From CAKZQX01 sp034435975 (lineage in GTDB: Bacteria; Chloroflexota; Chloroflexia; Chloroflexales; Chloroflexaceae), in NCBI GenBank assembly GCA_034435975.1, contig DAOTWD010000003.1, forward strand, positions 79,479-143,478: a stretch of DNA of 64,000 bases, read 5' to 3'. Made by a program: the position numbers and the translations under genes. Below, one piece after another: positions 9,190 through 18,300 of the stretch (position 1 is the stretch's first letter; the number at the start of each line of letters is the position of its first letter). The notes below the pieces were generated by a model that searched no databases, was not told the origin of the DNA, and worked only from the letters and a program-made list of their open reading frames with translations.

Positions 9190-9245
9190 GGCGTCCCGGC
9201 TTTTGTCTGGACAGAGCGAGGCCCAGGGGAAAGCCGGAATCCTGG
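9190..9245. repeat. Dispersed hairpin repeat, family A copy 1
   Basis: GTCCCGGCTTTT, a central CTGGACAGAGCGAG, then AAAGCCGGAAT: an inverted repeat about 55 bp long in the gap before the sulfatase-modifying-factor-like gene. Sequence and layout match copies at 17854, 32451 and 35898. A CTATAG motif precedes it by about 30 bp. Confidence 0.65.
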
Positions 9246-9273
9246 TTTTTCACAATTGATTGAGGATTACTTT

Positions 9274-10059
9274 ATGGATATAACAGGTCTTCTGCCTGAA
9301 TTTGTGCTGATCCCGGCCAGATCATTTCTGATGGGCACGCCAGAGAGTGAGCTAAGTACCCTGGCGAGACGTTATGGCGGCACACGCGAAAGTTACCGTG
9401 AGGAGTCGCCCCAGCACACCGTAACGCTACCTGCCTTTGCTATGGCTCGCGTTCCTGTGACCAATGCTCTCTATGGCGCTTTTGTCGCTGCAACAGGTGC
9501 CCGGCCACCCCTCCACTGGCATGGCCCCATTCCACCCGGGGCATTACGCGATCATCCTGTGGTTAACGTAGATTGGCATGCTGCCCAGGCCTGTTGTAGC
9601 TGGCTCACCGATAGGCTGACCGCAATCGGGTATCGTCCCCTTCCCGCATATCTCGCAAACAGGCCAATGGTCTTGCGCTTGCCATCAGAGGCAGAATGGG
9701 AACACGCTGCCCGTGGTACGGATGGACGCACCTTTCCCTGGGGGAATACCTTTGACCTGCAATGTGCAAATACGCGTGAAACTGGACAGAAGACCGTGCC
9801 GGTTGCCAGCTATCCAGCGGGTGCCAGTCCTTATGGTATTCTGGATATGGCCGGGAATGTGTGGGAATGGACAGCCAGCCTCGATGCCCTCTATCCATAT
9901 CACGCTGATGATGGCCGTGAACAACCTGAAGCTCCAGGACGGCGTATTTTGCGTGGTGGCTGCTATGCCAATCCGCAGGGATTTGCGCGGTGTGCCTGCC
10001 GCTTTCGTTTACTGCCCACCGTTTGTAATGAATTTATGGGGTTTCGTCTCGCATGCTAG
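9274..10059 (+). CDS. Formylglycine-generating-enzyme-like (SUMF1/FGE) protein
   Basis: 261 residues, one FGE-sulfatase domain. The family signatures run in order: FVLIPARSFLMGTPE, VPVTNALYGAFV, RLPSEAEWEHAARG, YGILDMAGNVWEWT and RILRGGCYAN, ending MGFRLAC. Family members oxidise a sulfatase Cys to formylglycine or serve in ergothioneine synthesis and other C-type-lectin-fold roles. The C-terminal Cys residues (GGCYAN, ARCACRF) do not clearly form the catalytic pair of true FGEs, and no sulfatase lies nearby, so activity is unassigned. ATG 9274 is preceded by GAGG with 8 nt spacing. Confidence 0.8.
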   Translation: MDITGLLPEFVLIPARSFLMGTPESELSTLARRYGGTRESYREESPQHTVTLPAFAMARVPVTNALYGAFVAATGARPPLHWHGPIPPGALRDHPVVNVDWHAAQACCSWLTDRLTAIGYRPLPAYLANRPMVLRLPSEAEWEHAARGTDGRTFPWGNTFDLQCANTRETGQKTVPVASYPAGASPYGILDMAGNVWEWTASLDALYPYHADDGREQPEAPGRRILRGGCYANPQGFARCACRFRLLPTVCNEFMGFRLAC

Positions 10060-10509
10060 ATACGGTATAATAGAGCACACTTCCGAACCAGGGACATGGA
10101 ACCATAAGCCAGTGTCTGGTCATTCATACGAGGTACACGGTGCGATGCTCAGATAGCCTTTTCGCTTGCGACAGAGCAATACTTTTGCCGTTCTTTCAGA
10201 TCCTCGCCTGTGGCGAGAATCCAGAAAAAGAGCGTCTCTTTAACGTTGCCGACGATGAAAAAAACGGTTTGTGGGGGTGACTGTGTACTGTGGGTAATGA
10301 CGGAGTAGACATAGCTGTGTTCAGCGTGTCCCCGTTCAGGTGGTACCTCCGCTGGAGAAGCACAGGGCTGCAGGCCCCGCAAAACCTTGAATTGAAGTTC
10401 CAGAAGGGGGGAACACCCTTCCACACCACCCCACCTCAATGGGTACATCGGCGTTGTTGGGTTCACGATGGGAAACCGCTAATCAGATTGCCCAGCTCAG
10501 GAGGGTGCT
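10060..10509. other. 450-bp gap with promoter-like site, no gene
   Basis: TATAAT at 10066-10071 (plus strand, no good -35) may start a long leader for the Nudix gene at 10510. A 105-codon open frame on the minus strand (10149-10466) lacks an SD and family similarity. A GGTGGTACC stretch at 10340-10348 recalls a T-box antiterminator only weakly. Confidence 0.4.
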
Positions 10510-10980
10510 ATGGATGTAAAATATACTCGCTGGTTGCGTTCGTATGTCGGTCATCAACGGATCCTACAACTCCGTGCCTGTGGTTTTATTCGTGACGATC
10601 AGGGAAACGTGCTGCTCTGTCGTCGTGCCGATGTGATGTTGTGGGATGTTCCAGGCGGCACGATTGAAATTGATGAGACTCCTTCGCAAGGGTTGATCCG
10701 TGAGGTTCAGGAGGAAACCGGGTTAACAGTTGCCGCGGAACGGTTGATCGGCGTGTATGGCGGCCATGCTTTTGCGTGGAGCTATCCAAATGGCGATCAG
10801 GTGCAAATTTTTGCTGTCTTTATGGCCGGGCGCATTCTGAGTGGCACGCTTGAGTCTCGCTGTGTAGAGAATGTGCAGGTAGCATTCTTTGCCCCAGACA
10901 ATCTTCCGCCACTGCTGTCCCGCACTGCGCATATGCTCGAACATGCGTTTGCCGATCGTACGGAGGCCTTTTTTAACTAG
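10510..10980 (+). CDS. Nudix (MutT-type) hydrolase
   Basis: 156 residues with a canonical Nudix box at residues 50-72 (G-x5-E-x7-REVQEETGL). Nudix enzymes hydrolyse nucleoside diphosphates linked to another moiety; the box alone does not give the substrate. The HAFAWSYPNGDQVQIFAVF stretch resembles ADP-ribose- and NTP-acting subgroups of the family. ATG 10510 follows AGGAGG (10499-10504) by 5 nt. Its stop overlaps the 3' end of the converging dprA gene by 4 bp. Confidence 0.85.
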   Translation: MDVKYTRWLRSYVGHQRILQLRACGFIRDDQGNVLLCRRADVMLWDVPGGTIEIDETPSQGLIREVQEETGLTVAAERLIGVYGGHAFAWSYPNGDQVQIFAVFMAGRILSGTLESRCVENVQVAFFAPDNLPPLLSRTAHMLEHAFADRTEAFFN

Positions 10981-12119
10981 CTCCGCCAGGGGGTTGCGTT
11001 GGTTTCAGGGCTATATATCGGACGTTCTTGGCGTGCCAGCACATATTCCATCGGCGCTACCTGCCGAATGTAGCCCTTCAGCTCGAGCATTGCCAGCGTT
11101 GCAGCGACGACCGCTGCCGGCATGTTACTGGTGCGACTCAATTGATCGGCATGTTGCGGCTCGGCCGATATGAGCGTGAGTAATGCCGCTTCCGTTGGAT
11201 CTTCAGGCAGGGCCGCCGCAATCGCTTGTTGGTCACCGGCACCAGTCAGGTTGAGCGCATCGAGAATATCCTGACCACATGTGACCAGCCCTGCTCCAGT
11301 GCGGATCAGGCGATTGGTGCCAACGCTCTTGCTGCTCAAGATCGAGCCTGGTACAGCAAAAACATCTCGTCCCTGCTCTAGCGCGAAATTGACCGTAATC
11401 AAGGCACCGCTTTTTTTCCCGGCCTCCACCACCAGTGTGCCCAGCGTCAATCCGCTGATAATGCGATTACGAGGTGGAAAGTTGGCTGGTGCTGGCGGAG
11501 TTTGCAGCGGGTATTCGCTCACCAGTGCTCCTTGCTCCAGGATGTATGGTATTAACCGTTGATTACGTTCAGGATAAGGTATATCAATGCCGCAGCCAAG
11601 CACGGCAATTGTGCGGCCACCCGCTTCCAGCGCGGTGCTATGTGCAACAGCATCAATGCCCAGCGCGAATCCGCTCACGATAGTCACGCTATTGCGAGCA
11701 AGGTCAGTCACAATACGTCGCGTTGCCTCTTTCCCATACAAGGATGGATCGCGGGTGCCAACCACAGCGACCGACCACTCGTCGGCACTGATCATGGCTC
11801 CGCGCACGTAGAGTAGCGGTGGTGGAGCCGGAATCTGGGCCAGGAGCGAGGGATACGTCGCATCCTCAATTGTCACAAGTTGCACACCGGCTGTGACGGT
11901 ACGTTCAAATTCTGCTTCCAGATCCAGGGTGCGCTGCGCCTCACGTAAGGCGGCACTCACTTTACTATCAATACCAGCCGCAAGCATGTCCAGGTCATCA
12001 GCATGCCAGGCAGCCTCAACCGAACCGCAACGGTTAATCAACTGTGCCAGGCGCATCGGGCCAATACCCGGCACCAGGTTGAAGCCCAGATAGTAGTGGG
12101 TGGGAGTGAATGATATCAT
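10977..12119 (-). CDS. dprA: DNA-processing protein A
   Basis: 380 residues. DprA loads RecA on incoming single-stranded DNA during natural transformation. An N-terminal helix-hairpin-helix/SAM-like part (about 1-75) precedes the Rossmann-like DprA core: VAVVGTRDPSLYG, VSGFALGIDAVAH, VLGCGIDIPYPERN, and FPPRNRIISGL with GTLVVEAGKKSGALIT. A C-terminal DprA-type winged helix (about 305-365) follows. SD AGAGG precedes ATG 12119. Presence of an intact copy suggests transformability; no com genes are in view. Confidence 0.95.
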   Translation of the reverse strand: MISFTPTHYYLGFNLVPGIGPMRLAQLINRCGSVEAAWHADDLDMLAAGIDSKVSAALREAQRTLDLEAEFERTVTAGVQLVTIEDATYPSLLAQIPAPPPLLYVRGAMISADEWSVAVVGTRDPSLYGKEATRRIVTDLARNSVTIVSGFALGIDAVAHSTALEAGGRTIAVLGCGIDIPYPERNQRLIPYILEQGALVSEYPLQTPPAPANFPPRNRIISGLTLGTLVVEAGKKSGALITVNFALEQGRDVFAVPGSILSSKSVGTNRLIRTGAGLVTCGQDILDALNLTGAGDQQAIAAALPEDPTEAALLTLISAEPQHADQLSRTSNMPAAVVAATLAMLELKGYIRQVAPMEYVLARQERPIYSPETNATPWRS

Positions 12120-12152
12120 GCTGCACCTCTGAAAGGCATGGTACGCTCTTCT

Positions 12153-12158
12153 ATTATA
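12153..12158 (-). promoter_or_regulatory. -10 element of dprA
   Basis: TATAAT on the minus strand, 34 bp before the dprA start; the -35 region (TGTAAG at 17 nt) is poor. Confidence 0.4.
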
Positions 12159-12308
12159 GCGTATATTAGCCCGAACTTACACGCAGACGATCTATGTGCT
12201 ACCGTGTAAGTTTATTAACAGGAGTGACACGGTGTCTAGGGGTTCTCTGTTCTCAGTCGTGTCTGCCGTCCATGAATACGACCGGTCATAGACATAGAAA
12301 GCCGATCC

Positions 12309-13022
12309 ATGTCGCCAACGCAGTGCAAACCGTCGCCGGTCTATCGTGCCATCCTGTTTGACCTGGATGGCACACTGACTGACCCGGCTGAGGGTATCAC
12401 CCGTAGCATCCAGTATGCCCTGGAGCGTCTGGGCTATCCGGTCCCGCCAGTGTCTAATCTTTACTCCTGGATCGGCCCATCGCTGCGCGAGTCCTTTGCG
12501 CACTATCTACACACGGACGACCCCCAGAAGGTAGAGCAGGCGATTATGTTGTACCGCGAGCGGTTTGCCAGGGTGGGTCTATTCGAAAATATGGTCTATC
12601 CTGGTATTCCGGCGTTACTGGCCAATCTATGGAATGCAGGCTGTCGTCTCTTGCTGGCAACTTCCAAGCCGCAGGTCTATGCCAGGCGCATCCTGGAATA
12701 CTTTGATCTGGCAATCTATTTTGCTGGGATTGGTGGCGCGACCCTTGATGGCCGCCTACACACGAAAGCGGACGTCATCGCCACATTGCTGCCACAGCTC
12801 AGGGCCGACGAGCGGTCAGCGATAGTGATGATTGGCGATCGAGAACAGGACATTATCGGGGCGCGCATGCACGGCATACCGGCCATTGCTGTCAGCTATG
12901 GCTACGGAAGCATGGCGGAGTTAACCGCCTGCACGCCGGACTGTGTGGTTGGCAGTGTGGCTGAACTGTGGGCTGTCCTTGTGCGTGGTACATCGGGCGA
13001 TCATTATTGGTATGATACGTAA
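12309..13022 (+). CDS. HAD-superfamily phosphatase (Gph-like)
   Basis: 237 residues with the four HAD motifs: AILFDLDGTLTDP (nucleophile and acid Asp), LLLATSKPQ (motif II Thr/Ser), the Lys in LHTKADVI, and VMIGDREQDI (motif IV). The alpha-helical cap between motifs I and II matches the phosphoglycolate phosphatase/pyrophosphatase group. The substrate cannot be told from sequence. No strong SD stands before the ATG. The Nudix gene follows 36 bp downstream and may be co-transcribed. Confidence 0.85.
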   Translation: MSPTQCKPSPVYRAILFDLDGTLTDPAEGITRSIQYALERLGYPVPPVSNLYSWIGPSLRESFAHYLHTDDPQKVEQAIMLYRERFARVGLFENMVYPGIPALLANLWNAGCRLLLATSKPQVYARRILEYFDLAIYFAGIGGATLDGRLHTKADVIATLLPQLRADERSAIVMIGDREQDIIGARMHGIPAIAVSYGYGSMAELTACTPDCVVGSVAELWAVLVRGTSGDHYWYDT

Positions 13023-13058
13023 TGTAGTGTGTAACGGTTCAGCCAGAAAGAAGAAGGA

Positions 13059-13610
13059 ATGTCTATACCGACGATTGATCAATACCCAACCCGCTACCGC
13101 TTTCATTATTGCCCGCTTGACGGTACACCGCTGGAACGCAAGGTTATTCATGGCATGGAGCGACAGTACTGTCCTGCCTGTGGCTGGATTCATTATCCCA
13201 ATCCGAACATCGCCGCCACAGTGGTCATCGAGTACCAGGGCGGCATTGTCTTACTCAAGCGCAATATTGAGCCGGATCGGGGCACATGGCATCTGCCGAT
13301 TGGTCATGCGGAGTTTGGCGAAGACCCGGCCGACGCGGCCCTGCGAGAGGTCTATGAAGAGACGGGCCTGATCCTGGCTGATCTCCAATTTCTGGCCTAT
13401 GAGCATAGTCCCTCCTACGGCGATGCCCGTCTGTTTTATCTTGTCTTCTGCTTTACCGGGCGCGCTATTGGCGGCACTCTGGTAACAGATTGTGCCGAAA
13501 ACAGTGAGGCTCAGGTATTGCCGCTGGATGATATACCACCACTGAAATGGAGTAGTCAACGCACCGCACTGGCTGCTTACCGCCAGTTGTTACACAAACG
13601 CGAGCGGTGA
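13059..13610 (+). CDS. Nudix hydrolase with N-terminal zinc ribbon
   Basis: 183 residues. Cys18, Cys38 and Cys41 (FHYCPLDG..YCPACGW) form a zinc-ribbon-like start, as in NADH pyrophosphatase-type Nudix enzymes. The Nudix box at residues 82-104 (G-x5-E-x7-REVYEETGL) is intact. This class commonly cleaves NADH, ADP-ribose or capped substrates; specificity is not visible. The NudC signature downstream of the box is not evident, so nudC is not assigned. The ATG follows a purine-rich AGAAAGAAGAAGG. Confidence 0.85.
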   Translation: MSIPTIDQYPTRYRFHYCPLDGTPLERKVIHGMERQYCPACGWIHYPNPNIAATVVIEYQGGIVLLKRNIEPDRGTWHLPIGHAEFGEDPADAALREVYEETGLILADLQFLAYEHSPSYGDARLFYLVFCFTGRAIGGTLVTDCAENSEAQVLPLDDIPPLKWSSQRTALAAYRQLLHKRER

Positions 13611-13704
13611 TCTTCTGGCTGAGACCGTTCCCATTATGAACCACCCTTGTAAGATAGTGAGCGCCAGCCGGCCAACTTTTATCAGGATCAGTACCATCAG
13701 GCTA

Positions 13705-13733
13705 TTGTTCTGTTCAATGCCACGATTTATAAT
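13705..13733 (+). promoter_or_regulatory. Promoter of the TadE genes
   Basis: TTGTTC (13705-13710), a 17-nt spacer, TATAAT (13728-13733). The predicted start lies about 40 nt before the first tadE ATG. Confidence 0.65.
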
Positions 13734-13781
13734 CAGCATGTGCTTATCTGGTTGTGTTCAGGCGCACAGGGAGTGAGAGTT

Positions 13782-14324
13782 ATGAGACGACAAGATACAG
13801 GCCAATCTATTGTGGAGATGGCATTTGTGATGCCACTGCTGGTTGTTCTTGTGTTTGGCATTATTGACCTCGGCTGGTACATTTTTGGCTATGCAACCGT
13901 GTATCAGGCGGCACGCAATGGTGCCGAAACAGCTTCAAAGTTGCCGCCTTTCGCCGAGTGGATTGAAGCCAGGGGGATGGATAGTTCTGATCCTTGTATG
14001 AATACCATCAGAACCCAGGTGCAATCACAGGCACTTATTTTTTTTGATGATATCTGGGAACACACCACCGTCTCTTATCCGAATGGTGCAGCGTCGCGCA
14101 ATCTCTTTGATCGCGGGCCAATCCAGGTAAGTATCAAGTATACGATCGAACCACTGACGCCGCTATGGGGATTTATTCCTTTTGGTAATGATGGTAAATT
14201 AACGGTCAGTGTGACGACACGCCGCTCGCTGCAAGGCCTTGGTAATCGGCCTGGTAGTCAGGGCGAAGTGACCGAGGATGATGCTATTCCCAATGGGATC
14301 GCCTGTATCCTGCCAGACAAGTAA
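13782..14324 (+). CDS. tadE: TadE-family pseudopilin
   Basis: 180 residues. The N-terminus has the TadE signature: a short basic leader, GQSIVEMAFVMPLLVVLVFG hydrophobic helix with the Glu at +5, then an extracytoplasmic domain. TadE proteins are prepilin-like components of the Tad (tight adherence) secretion/pilus machine, processed by a TadV-type peptidase at the Gly-Gln step. The ATG at 13782 is preceded by AGGGAG at 8 nt. It starts the locus; a second tadE follows after 17 bp. Confidence 0.85.
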   Translation: MRRQDTGQSIVEMAFVMPLLVVLVFGIIDLGWYIFGYATVYQAARNGAETASKLPPFAEWIEARGMDSSDPCMNTIRTQVQSQALIFFDDIWEHTTVSYPNGAASRNLFDRGPIQVSIKYTIEPLTPLWGFIPFGNDGKLTVSVTTRRSLQGLGNRPGSQGEVTEDDAIPNGIACILPDK

Positions 14325-14341
14325 GAAAAGCGAGGATGATC

Positions 14342-14866
14342 ATGCGTAATCATAACCGAACAAAAGGCCAGGCACTCGTGGAATTTGCCCTGGCTTCAAC
14401 GCTCATCTTTTTTCTGTTGGCGGCTGCAGTCGATCTAGGGTTAATGTTTTTTACGATGCAAGGCTTGCGGAATGCTGCACAGGAGGGGGCGTTCTTTGGC
14501 AGCTTCCCGGTGGTATATGGTGATGTTCCTGATAGGATCTGGATTAACGAGAAAGAGATTAGAGCGCGTGTGCGAAATGAGTCGGGATCCAGCGGGATAG
14601 GGATTTATAACCTGACCACGTTATCCGATGATCAGATTAAGATCGAGCTGCTGAAAGATGACGATTTTGATGGGCGCGTATCGGGCGGCGATCCACCATG
14701 TACTGAACAAGATATGTATACGGCCAGGCACTGTTATATTCGAGTACAAGTCAGCTACGATTACAATATGTTTTTCCCGTTAGCCCCGGTGTTTGGTAAT
14801 ACCGTTACACTGCGTGCTGATTCTATTCTGAAAATTCGTAGTGATATGCTGATATTTCGTCAGTAG
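14342..14866 (+). CDS. Second TadE-family pseudopilin
   Basis: 174 residues with the same layout: KGQALVEFALASTLIFFLLA helix with Glu at +5 and an extracytoplasmic part containing Cys residues. Two ATGs compete; 14342 is preferred because GAGG (14332-14335) stands 6 nt before it, whereas 14336 abuts the SD. The gene is 17 bp behind the first tadE and surely on the same transcript. It could act as TadF. Confidence 0.8.
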   Translation: MRNHNRTKGQALVEFALASTLIFFLLAAAVDLGLMFFTMQGLRNAAQEGAFFGSFPVVYGDVPDRIWINEKEIRARVRNESGSSGIGIYNLTTLSDDQIKIELLKDDDFDGRVSGGDPPCTEQDMYTARHCYIRVQVSYDYNMFFPLAPVFGNTVTLRADSILKIRSDMLIFRQ

Positions 14867-14944
14867 ATTTATTAATAACATTATATTGTTTTCTCTCGCT
14901 GGTAAGTACCTACTCTGGCTACGATCATACCCTCGGTTGATCAG

Positions 14945-15045
14945 TACCCGTTCCGGTGAGGTGGACAAGAGTCTTTCCCAACCTGGCGTTTCTATGGGAG
15001 GCATGGGACGTACCCTGCACTGGCGAAGGTTCCCTGGAACGGGTA
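14945..15045. repeat. 101-bp element with terminal inverted repeats (family B copy 2)
   Basis: TACCCGTTCC (14945-14954) and GGAACGGGTA (15036-15045) are perfect 10-bp inverted ends. Inside, 15012-15043 repeats the sequence at 3521-3553. The element fills most of the gap between the second tadE and the tadG-like gene and could fold into one long hairpin or be a MITE-like insertion. Confidence 0.6.
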
Positions 15046-15129
15046 TGTTGAGCATATGCAGCATTGAGTCGCTCACAGTTGTATTGCGCACATATAATCA
15101 TCGGTCATAATAAACGGAGGAGGAATAGA

Positions 15130-17763
15130 ATGAAAGATCGTAAGCAGCAAAAGCCCACTCTGATGCGGCGACGTACTCGTGGTCAGAGTATCCCGCTTAT
15201 TGCGCTTCTTATTGTGGTTTTGTTTGCAATGGTCGGGCTGGCGGTCGATGTTGGCAATACCTATGCGGAACAACGCAAAGCGGTCAATGCTACCAATGCT
15301 GCCGCTATTGCGGGTATGGAGCGCTATATTGAGAGCAGCAGCGGCACCGTCCGTGATGCAGACATCAAACAGGCGGTTGAAGCGGCGCTGCGTGCAAATG
15401 GTATTAATCTGGATAGCGACAAGCTTCGGTATCGTGCATACTACTTACAAACTAATGGCGATCCTGTCAGTGGTTGCTCTGAGGTTGGTACATGTGGTGC
15501 CAATGCACCATTGAATGTAGGATATATTCAGGTAGAACTATCAGGTACGGTTGATACATTCTTTGCGCGTGTAGTCAATCAAGATACGTTGCCGGTCAGT
15601 ACTGATGCTTTTGCTATGCGTTGTCCATATGGTAGCGGTGTGTATCCGATTGCTGTCAACCAGAATACGCTTCACAGTGATCTTTCTTTTCGTGATCCTA
15701 ATCCCAGTGGATTACCCTACGATGATGAAGGGAATCTCATCTTTGGGTATCTGAAGCAGGGCGAGTTGCGAGGGTTGACATGGCGTCGGTTGTTTCTCCG
15801 CAACAGTGCGAACCGGAGTGACTTTGGTTGGGTGCGCTGGCTACCCGAGGGTGGTTCCGAAGAAAATCTCGTCACGATGTTGAGCGGTGATGGCAGCCTG
15901 GCACGAGGGTTTCAAGAAGTAACCTTTACCTCTGGTGGAGCGTCGCGCCGCCCGGTTGGCTGGCAAGAGCCGGCTGGCTATCCCGAAAAGCCGCAACAGC
16001 TCAGTGTCGGCGATGTCATTTATGGCAATGATCCGTTTGCGGGCAATAGTCGCGTTCAGAGCTTGCTCGATGGTCACAAGATCGATAAGAATAGCCCTAC
16101 CCGCGGGACGGTGATGATCTTGCCCATCTTTGATAAGGCTACCATCTCCACTGACCGTGACGCCGGGTATCTGATCAGTGGGTTTGGCAATTTTATGGTG
16201 GCTGGTTATGGTCGTAATGGACTGGGTGATGATTATATTGACCTGATTGCGCTGGGGAATGTCGATCACTCCTCCGCCTGTCTGACAGCTCCGGTACAAA
16301 CGGGGGTGATTGGTTTACAGGGTGATATTTCGTTCTTGCCACAGTGGCGAACGTCATCTCGAGATTACACCCCAATCCGGTTTGTAGTAGTTATGGACGT
16401 GTCTGGCTCTATGAACTGGAATTTTGATGGTACTGGTAGTGGTGGGAGACAGTGCGGGTATACCGACAAAGACAATGTTAATCAGGCTTTCTGTAATAGT
16501 GCTGAGTCGGCCTATGAAACGAAAGAAGAGCGGCGTATTTACGTAACACGTAAGTCACTGGAATACCTGATCAGTCTGCTGTATATTGAAGGCAATGATT
16601 CCGTCGATCCCAATCAGGTAGGCCGACCGTATGACCAGATGGCTATCCTGACATATAATGATGAATTCATCAATGGTGGAACTGCTTTTCAAAGACGAGA
16701 TTTTCCCACTGTTTCAATGACAGAGTTCTCGAGTGATAAAGAAACGCTGATCAAGTATGCCCGTGAATCAGGAGCTTTTCGTAACTGGCAAAACTACCTT
16801 ACAAGAGGTGGTACGAATACCGCTGCCGGCTTGTATGAAGCCAATCGGCTCTTGTCTGGCAATAACCGGGTGACCCATAACGGACGTACATATGACTATA
16901 AGACTGTGATCATTCTGATCACTGATGGTGTCGCCAACGTGTTGTTTGATCCTGACCATCCTACTCGCGCCGGATTTAATAACAACATGCACGATTTCTT
17001 TCCGACAGGATCTGAATGTCGTTGTCACGCGCTTCCGCCAGCCTATCAGGCACCGGCTGGTTGTGAGCGGGCGTTGAACATTGACGAGAAAGCAGATTGT
17101 CATATCAACAGCAAAGTGGGGGTATCACCGCCTGCTGGCAGAGTCCATGCAGATGGCAAAGTTACATCGAATCGCCTGAGCCCTTTGACCGGTACCAGGG
17201 TATTTAATCGGCCCATTACAGAAATGATCGAACAGGCCAGCCTGATCAAGGGGAACGGGCATGAGATATTTGTAGTGGCAATATCTCAATTTGAATCACT
17301 CGGTTTAAGCAATGTAGCATCAGGATCGCAGAACTATATATCCGTCAGGCACGCGGATCAACTCGATGGGGCGTTCAAGGATATCTTTGATCGATCCTTT
17401 TCAAACATGTGTATTCCTAATAGTATGCATGGTATGCAAGACAGGATACCCCCCGGTGGTGTATTCCACGGTGGAAGAGTCTATCTCGACCCGGTTCCTT
17501 CAGAGAAATATAGGAATGGAACGGCCATTCAGCACGATACGATAACAGGCAAACTTTCTTATCGGTTTGATGACATTCCGCCCGGCCAGTATGCTGTCAC
17601 CGCAGAGTTGTATTATACGCATCCAGATGATGAAGATACAACTCCGCGTAAGTATGTGATCCATGATGCGCTTAACGTCACCCTCAAGGAAACAAAGAAC
17701 TTTGGGTATCAGGAACAGGATATTCAAATGGATCTGGCAGATCCCCTATGTCCTGAACTATAA
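15130..17763 (+). CDS. TadG-like protein with von Willebrand A domain
   Basis: 877 residues. A TadE/G-type N-terminus (RGQSIPLIALLIVVLFAMVG, then VDVGNTYAEQRKAVNATNAA) leads into a long exported part. A von Willebrand A domain starts near residue 418 with MIDAS motif DVSGSM (423-428), a TRGGTNTAAG Thr loop and LITDGVAN Asp. Such domains bind ligands through a metal ion, and TadG proteins are pilus-associated adhesion or anchoring factors. The start at 15130 follows ACGGAGGAGG; the frame is open earlier but without similarity. Several Cys residues suggest disulfides. Confidence 0.85.
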   Translation: MKDRKQQKPTLMRRRTRGQSIPLIALLIVVLFAMVGLAVDVGNTYAEQRKAVNATNAAAIAGMERYIESSSGTVRDADIKQAVEAALRANGINLDSDKLRYRAYYLQTNGDPVSGCSEVGTCGANAPLNVGYIQVELSGTVDTFFARVVNQDTLPVSTDAFAMRCPYGSGVYPIAVNQNTLHSDLSFRDPNPSGLPYDDEGNLIFGYLKQGELRGLTWRRLFLRNSANRSDFGWVRWLPEGGSEENLVTMLSGDGSLARGFQEVTFTSGGASRRPVGWQEPAGYPEKPQQLSVGDVIYGNDPFAGNSRVQSLLDGHKIDKNSPTRGTVMILPIFDKATISTDRDAGYLISGFGNFMVAGYGRNGLGDDYIDLIALGNVDHSSACLTAPVQTGVIGLQGDISFLPQWRTSSRDYTPIRFVVVMDVSGSMNWNFDGTGSGGRQCGYTDKDNVNQAFCNSAESAYETKEERRIYVTRKSLEYLISLLYIEGNDSVDPNQVGRPYDQMAILTYNDEFINGGTAFQRRDFPTVSMTEFSSDKETLIKYARESGAFRNWQNYLTRGGTNTAAGLYEANRLLSGNNRVTHNGRTYDYKTVIILITDGVANVLFDPDHPTRAGFNNNMHDFFPTGSECRCHALPPAYQAPAGCERALNIDEKADCHINSKVGVSPPAGRVHADGKVTSNRLSPLTGTRVFNRPITEMIEQASLIKGNGHEIFVVAISQFESLGLSNVASGSQNYISVRHADQLDGAFKDIFDRSFSNMCIPNSMHGMQDRIPPGGVFHGGRVYLDPVPSEKYRNGTAIQHDTITGKLSYRFDDIPPGQYAVTAELYYTHPDDEDTTPRKYVIHDALNVTLKETKNFGYQEQDIQMDLADPLCPEL

Positions 17764-17853
17764 GACTCGGTGGTCAGGGGTCAGGGCCGATCAGGTTCTG
17801 TCCCGACTACACATTACTGCATGATATAGCAGTCCTGAGGAAGTCGTGTGCAA

Positions 17854-17912
17854 CCGGAGTCCCGGCTTTCGCCTGGACAGAAGCCAGAACCCAGGATAAA
17901 GCCGGGACTCTG
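17854..17912. repeat. Dispersed hairpin repeat, family A copy 2
   Basis: The best-preserved copy. GGAGTCCCGGCTTT (17856-17869) pairs with AAAGCCGGGACTCT (17898-17911), 13 of 14 positions, around a CTGGACAG centre. It lies between the tadG-like and Kelch genes. Confidence 0.75.
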
Positions 17913-17975
17913 ATGTACAATGGAGAATGGGCTTGCTATATGTGGCGGAGTGTACCCGTAAACTGACAGGCAGCA

Positions 17976-17992
17976 GTTGTCAAAATGACAAC
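17976..17992. promoter_or_regulatory. Perfect 17-bp palindrome, possible operator
   Basis: GTTGTCA-AAA-TGACAAC, perfect 7-3-7. It lies in the 537-bp gap before the Kelch gene (start 18301). The gap also holds family A copy 2 and a weak CAACTC/GAGTTG hairpin (18158-18177). Confidence 0.4.
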
Positions 17993-18261
17993 GCATGATA
18001 CGTCAACCTGCGGGCAAGCCACATTTGCCAACCTTTAACCTCATATCACGCTCACAAACCGTTGGGTCTGTTAGTATGTGCTGCATGACAGTGGTGCCTC
18101 TACAGCAAGAGCTATACCATAATGGGTGAGTAGCGTGTGGTCACTACCTGGCATAGCAACTCCCACAGGGCGAGTTGTGATACACACGATTCTTAAAAGA
18201 GATGTACCTCCCAGCAGTTCTGGCTTCTTTCGACTTCCATCCTTAACAGGTGCAGGTTCGT

Positions 18262-18267
18262 TATAAT
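18262..18267 (+). promoter_or_regulatory. -10 element of the Kelch gene
   Basis: TATAAT 33 bp before the start codon; no good -35 at 16-18 nt, so activator dependence is possible. Confidence 0.4.
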
Positions 18268-18300
18268 GAAGCCGAACCGGGTATAACACGGAGCTTTCCG

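Noticed and set aside
10337..10355. T-box-like AGGTGGTACC motif
   Set aside because: It lacks the full AGGGTGGTACCGCG consensus, no stem I or terminator could be placed, and the downstream gene is a Nudix hydrolase.
10149..10466. 105-codon minus-strand open frame
   Set aside because: GTG start, no SD, no recognisable family, and composition like the non-coding flanks.
12232..12291. 19-codon GTG open frame with SD before the HAD gene
   Set aside because: SD AGGAG is well placed, but the product is short, without repeats of a regulatory codon; possible leader but unsupported.
17764..18300. A flp pilin gene hidden in the tadG-Kelch gap
   Set aside because: No short frame with a type IV pilin-like leader and hydrophobic helix; only repeats and a palindrome.
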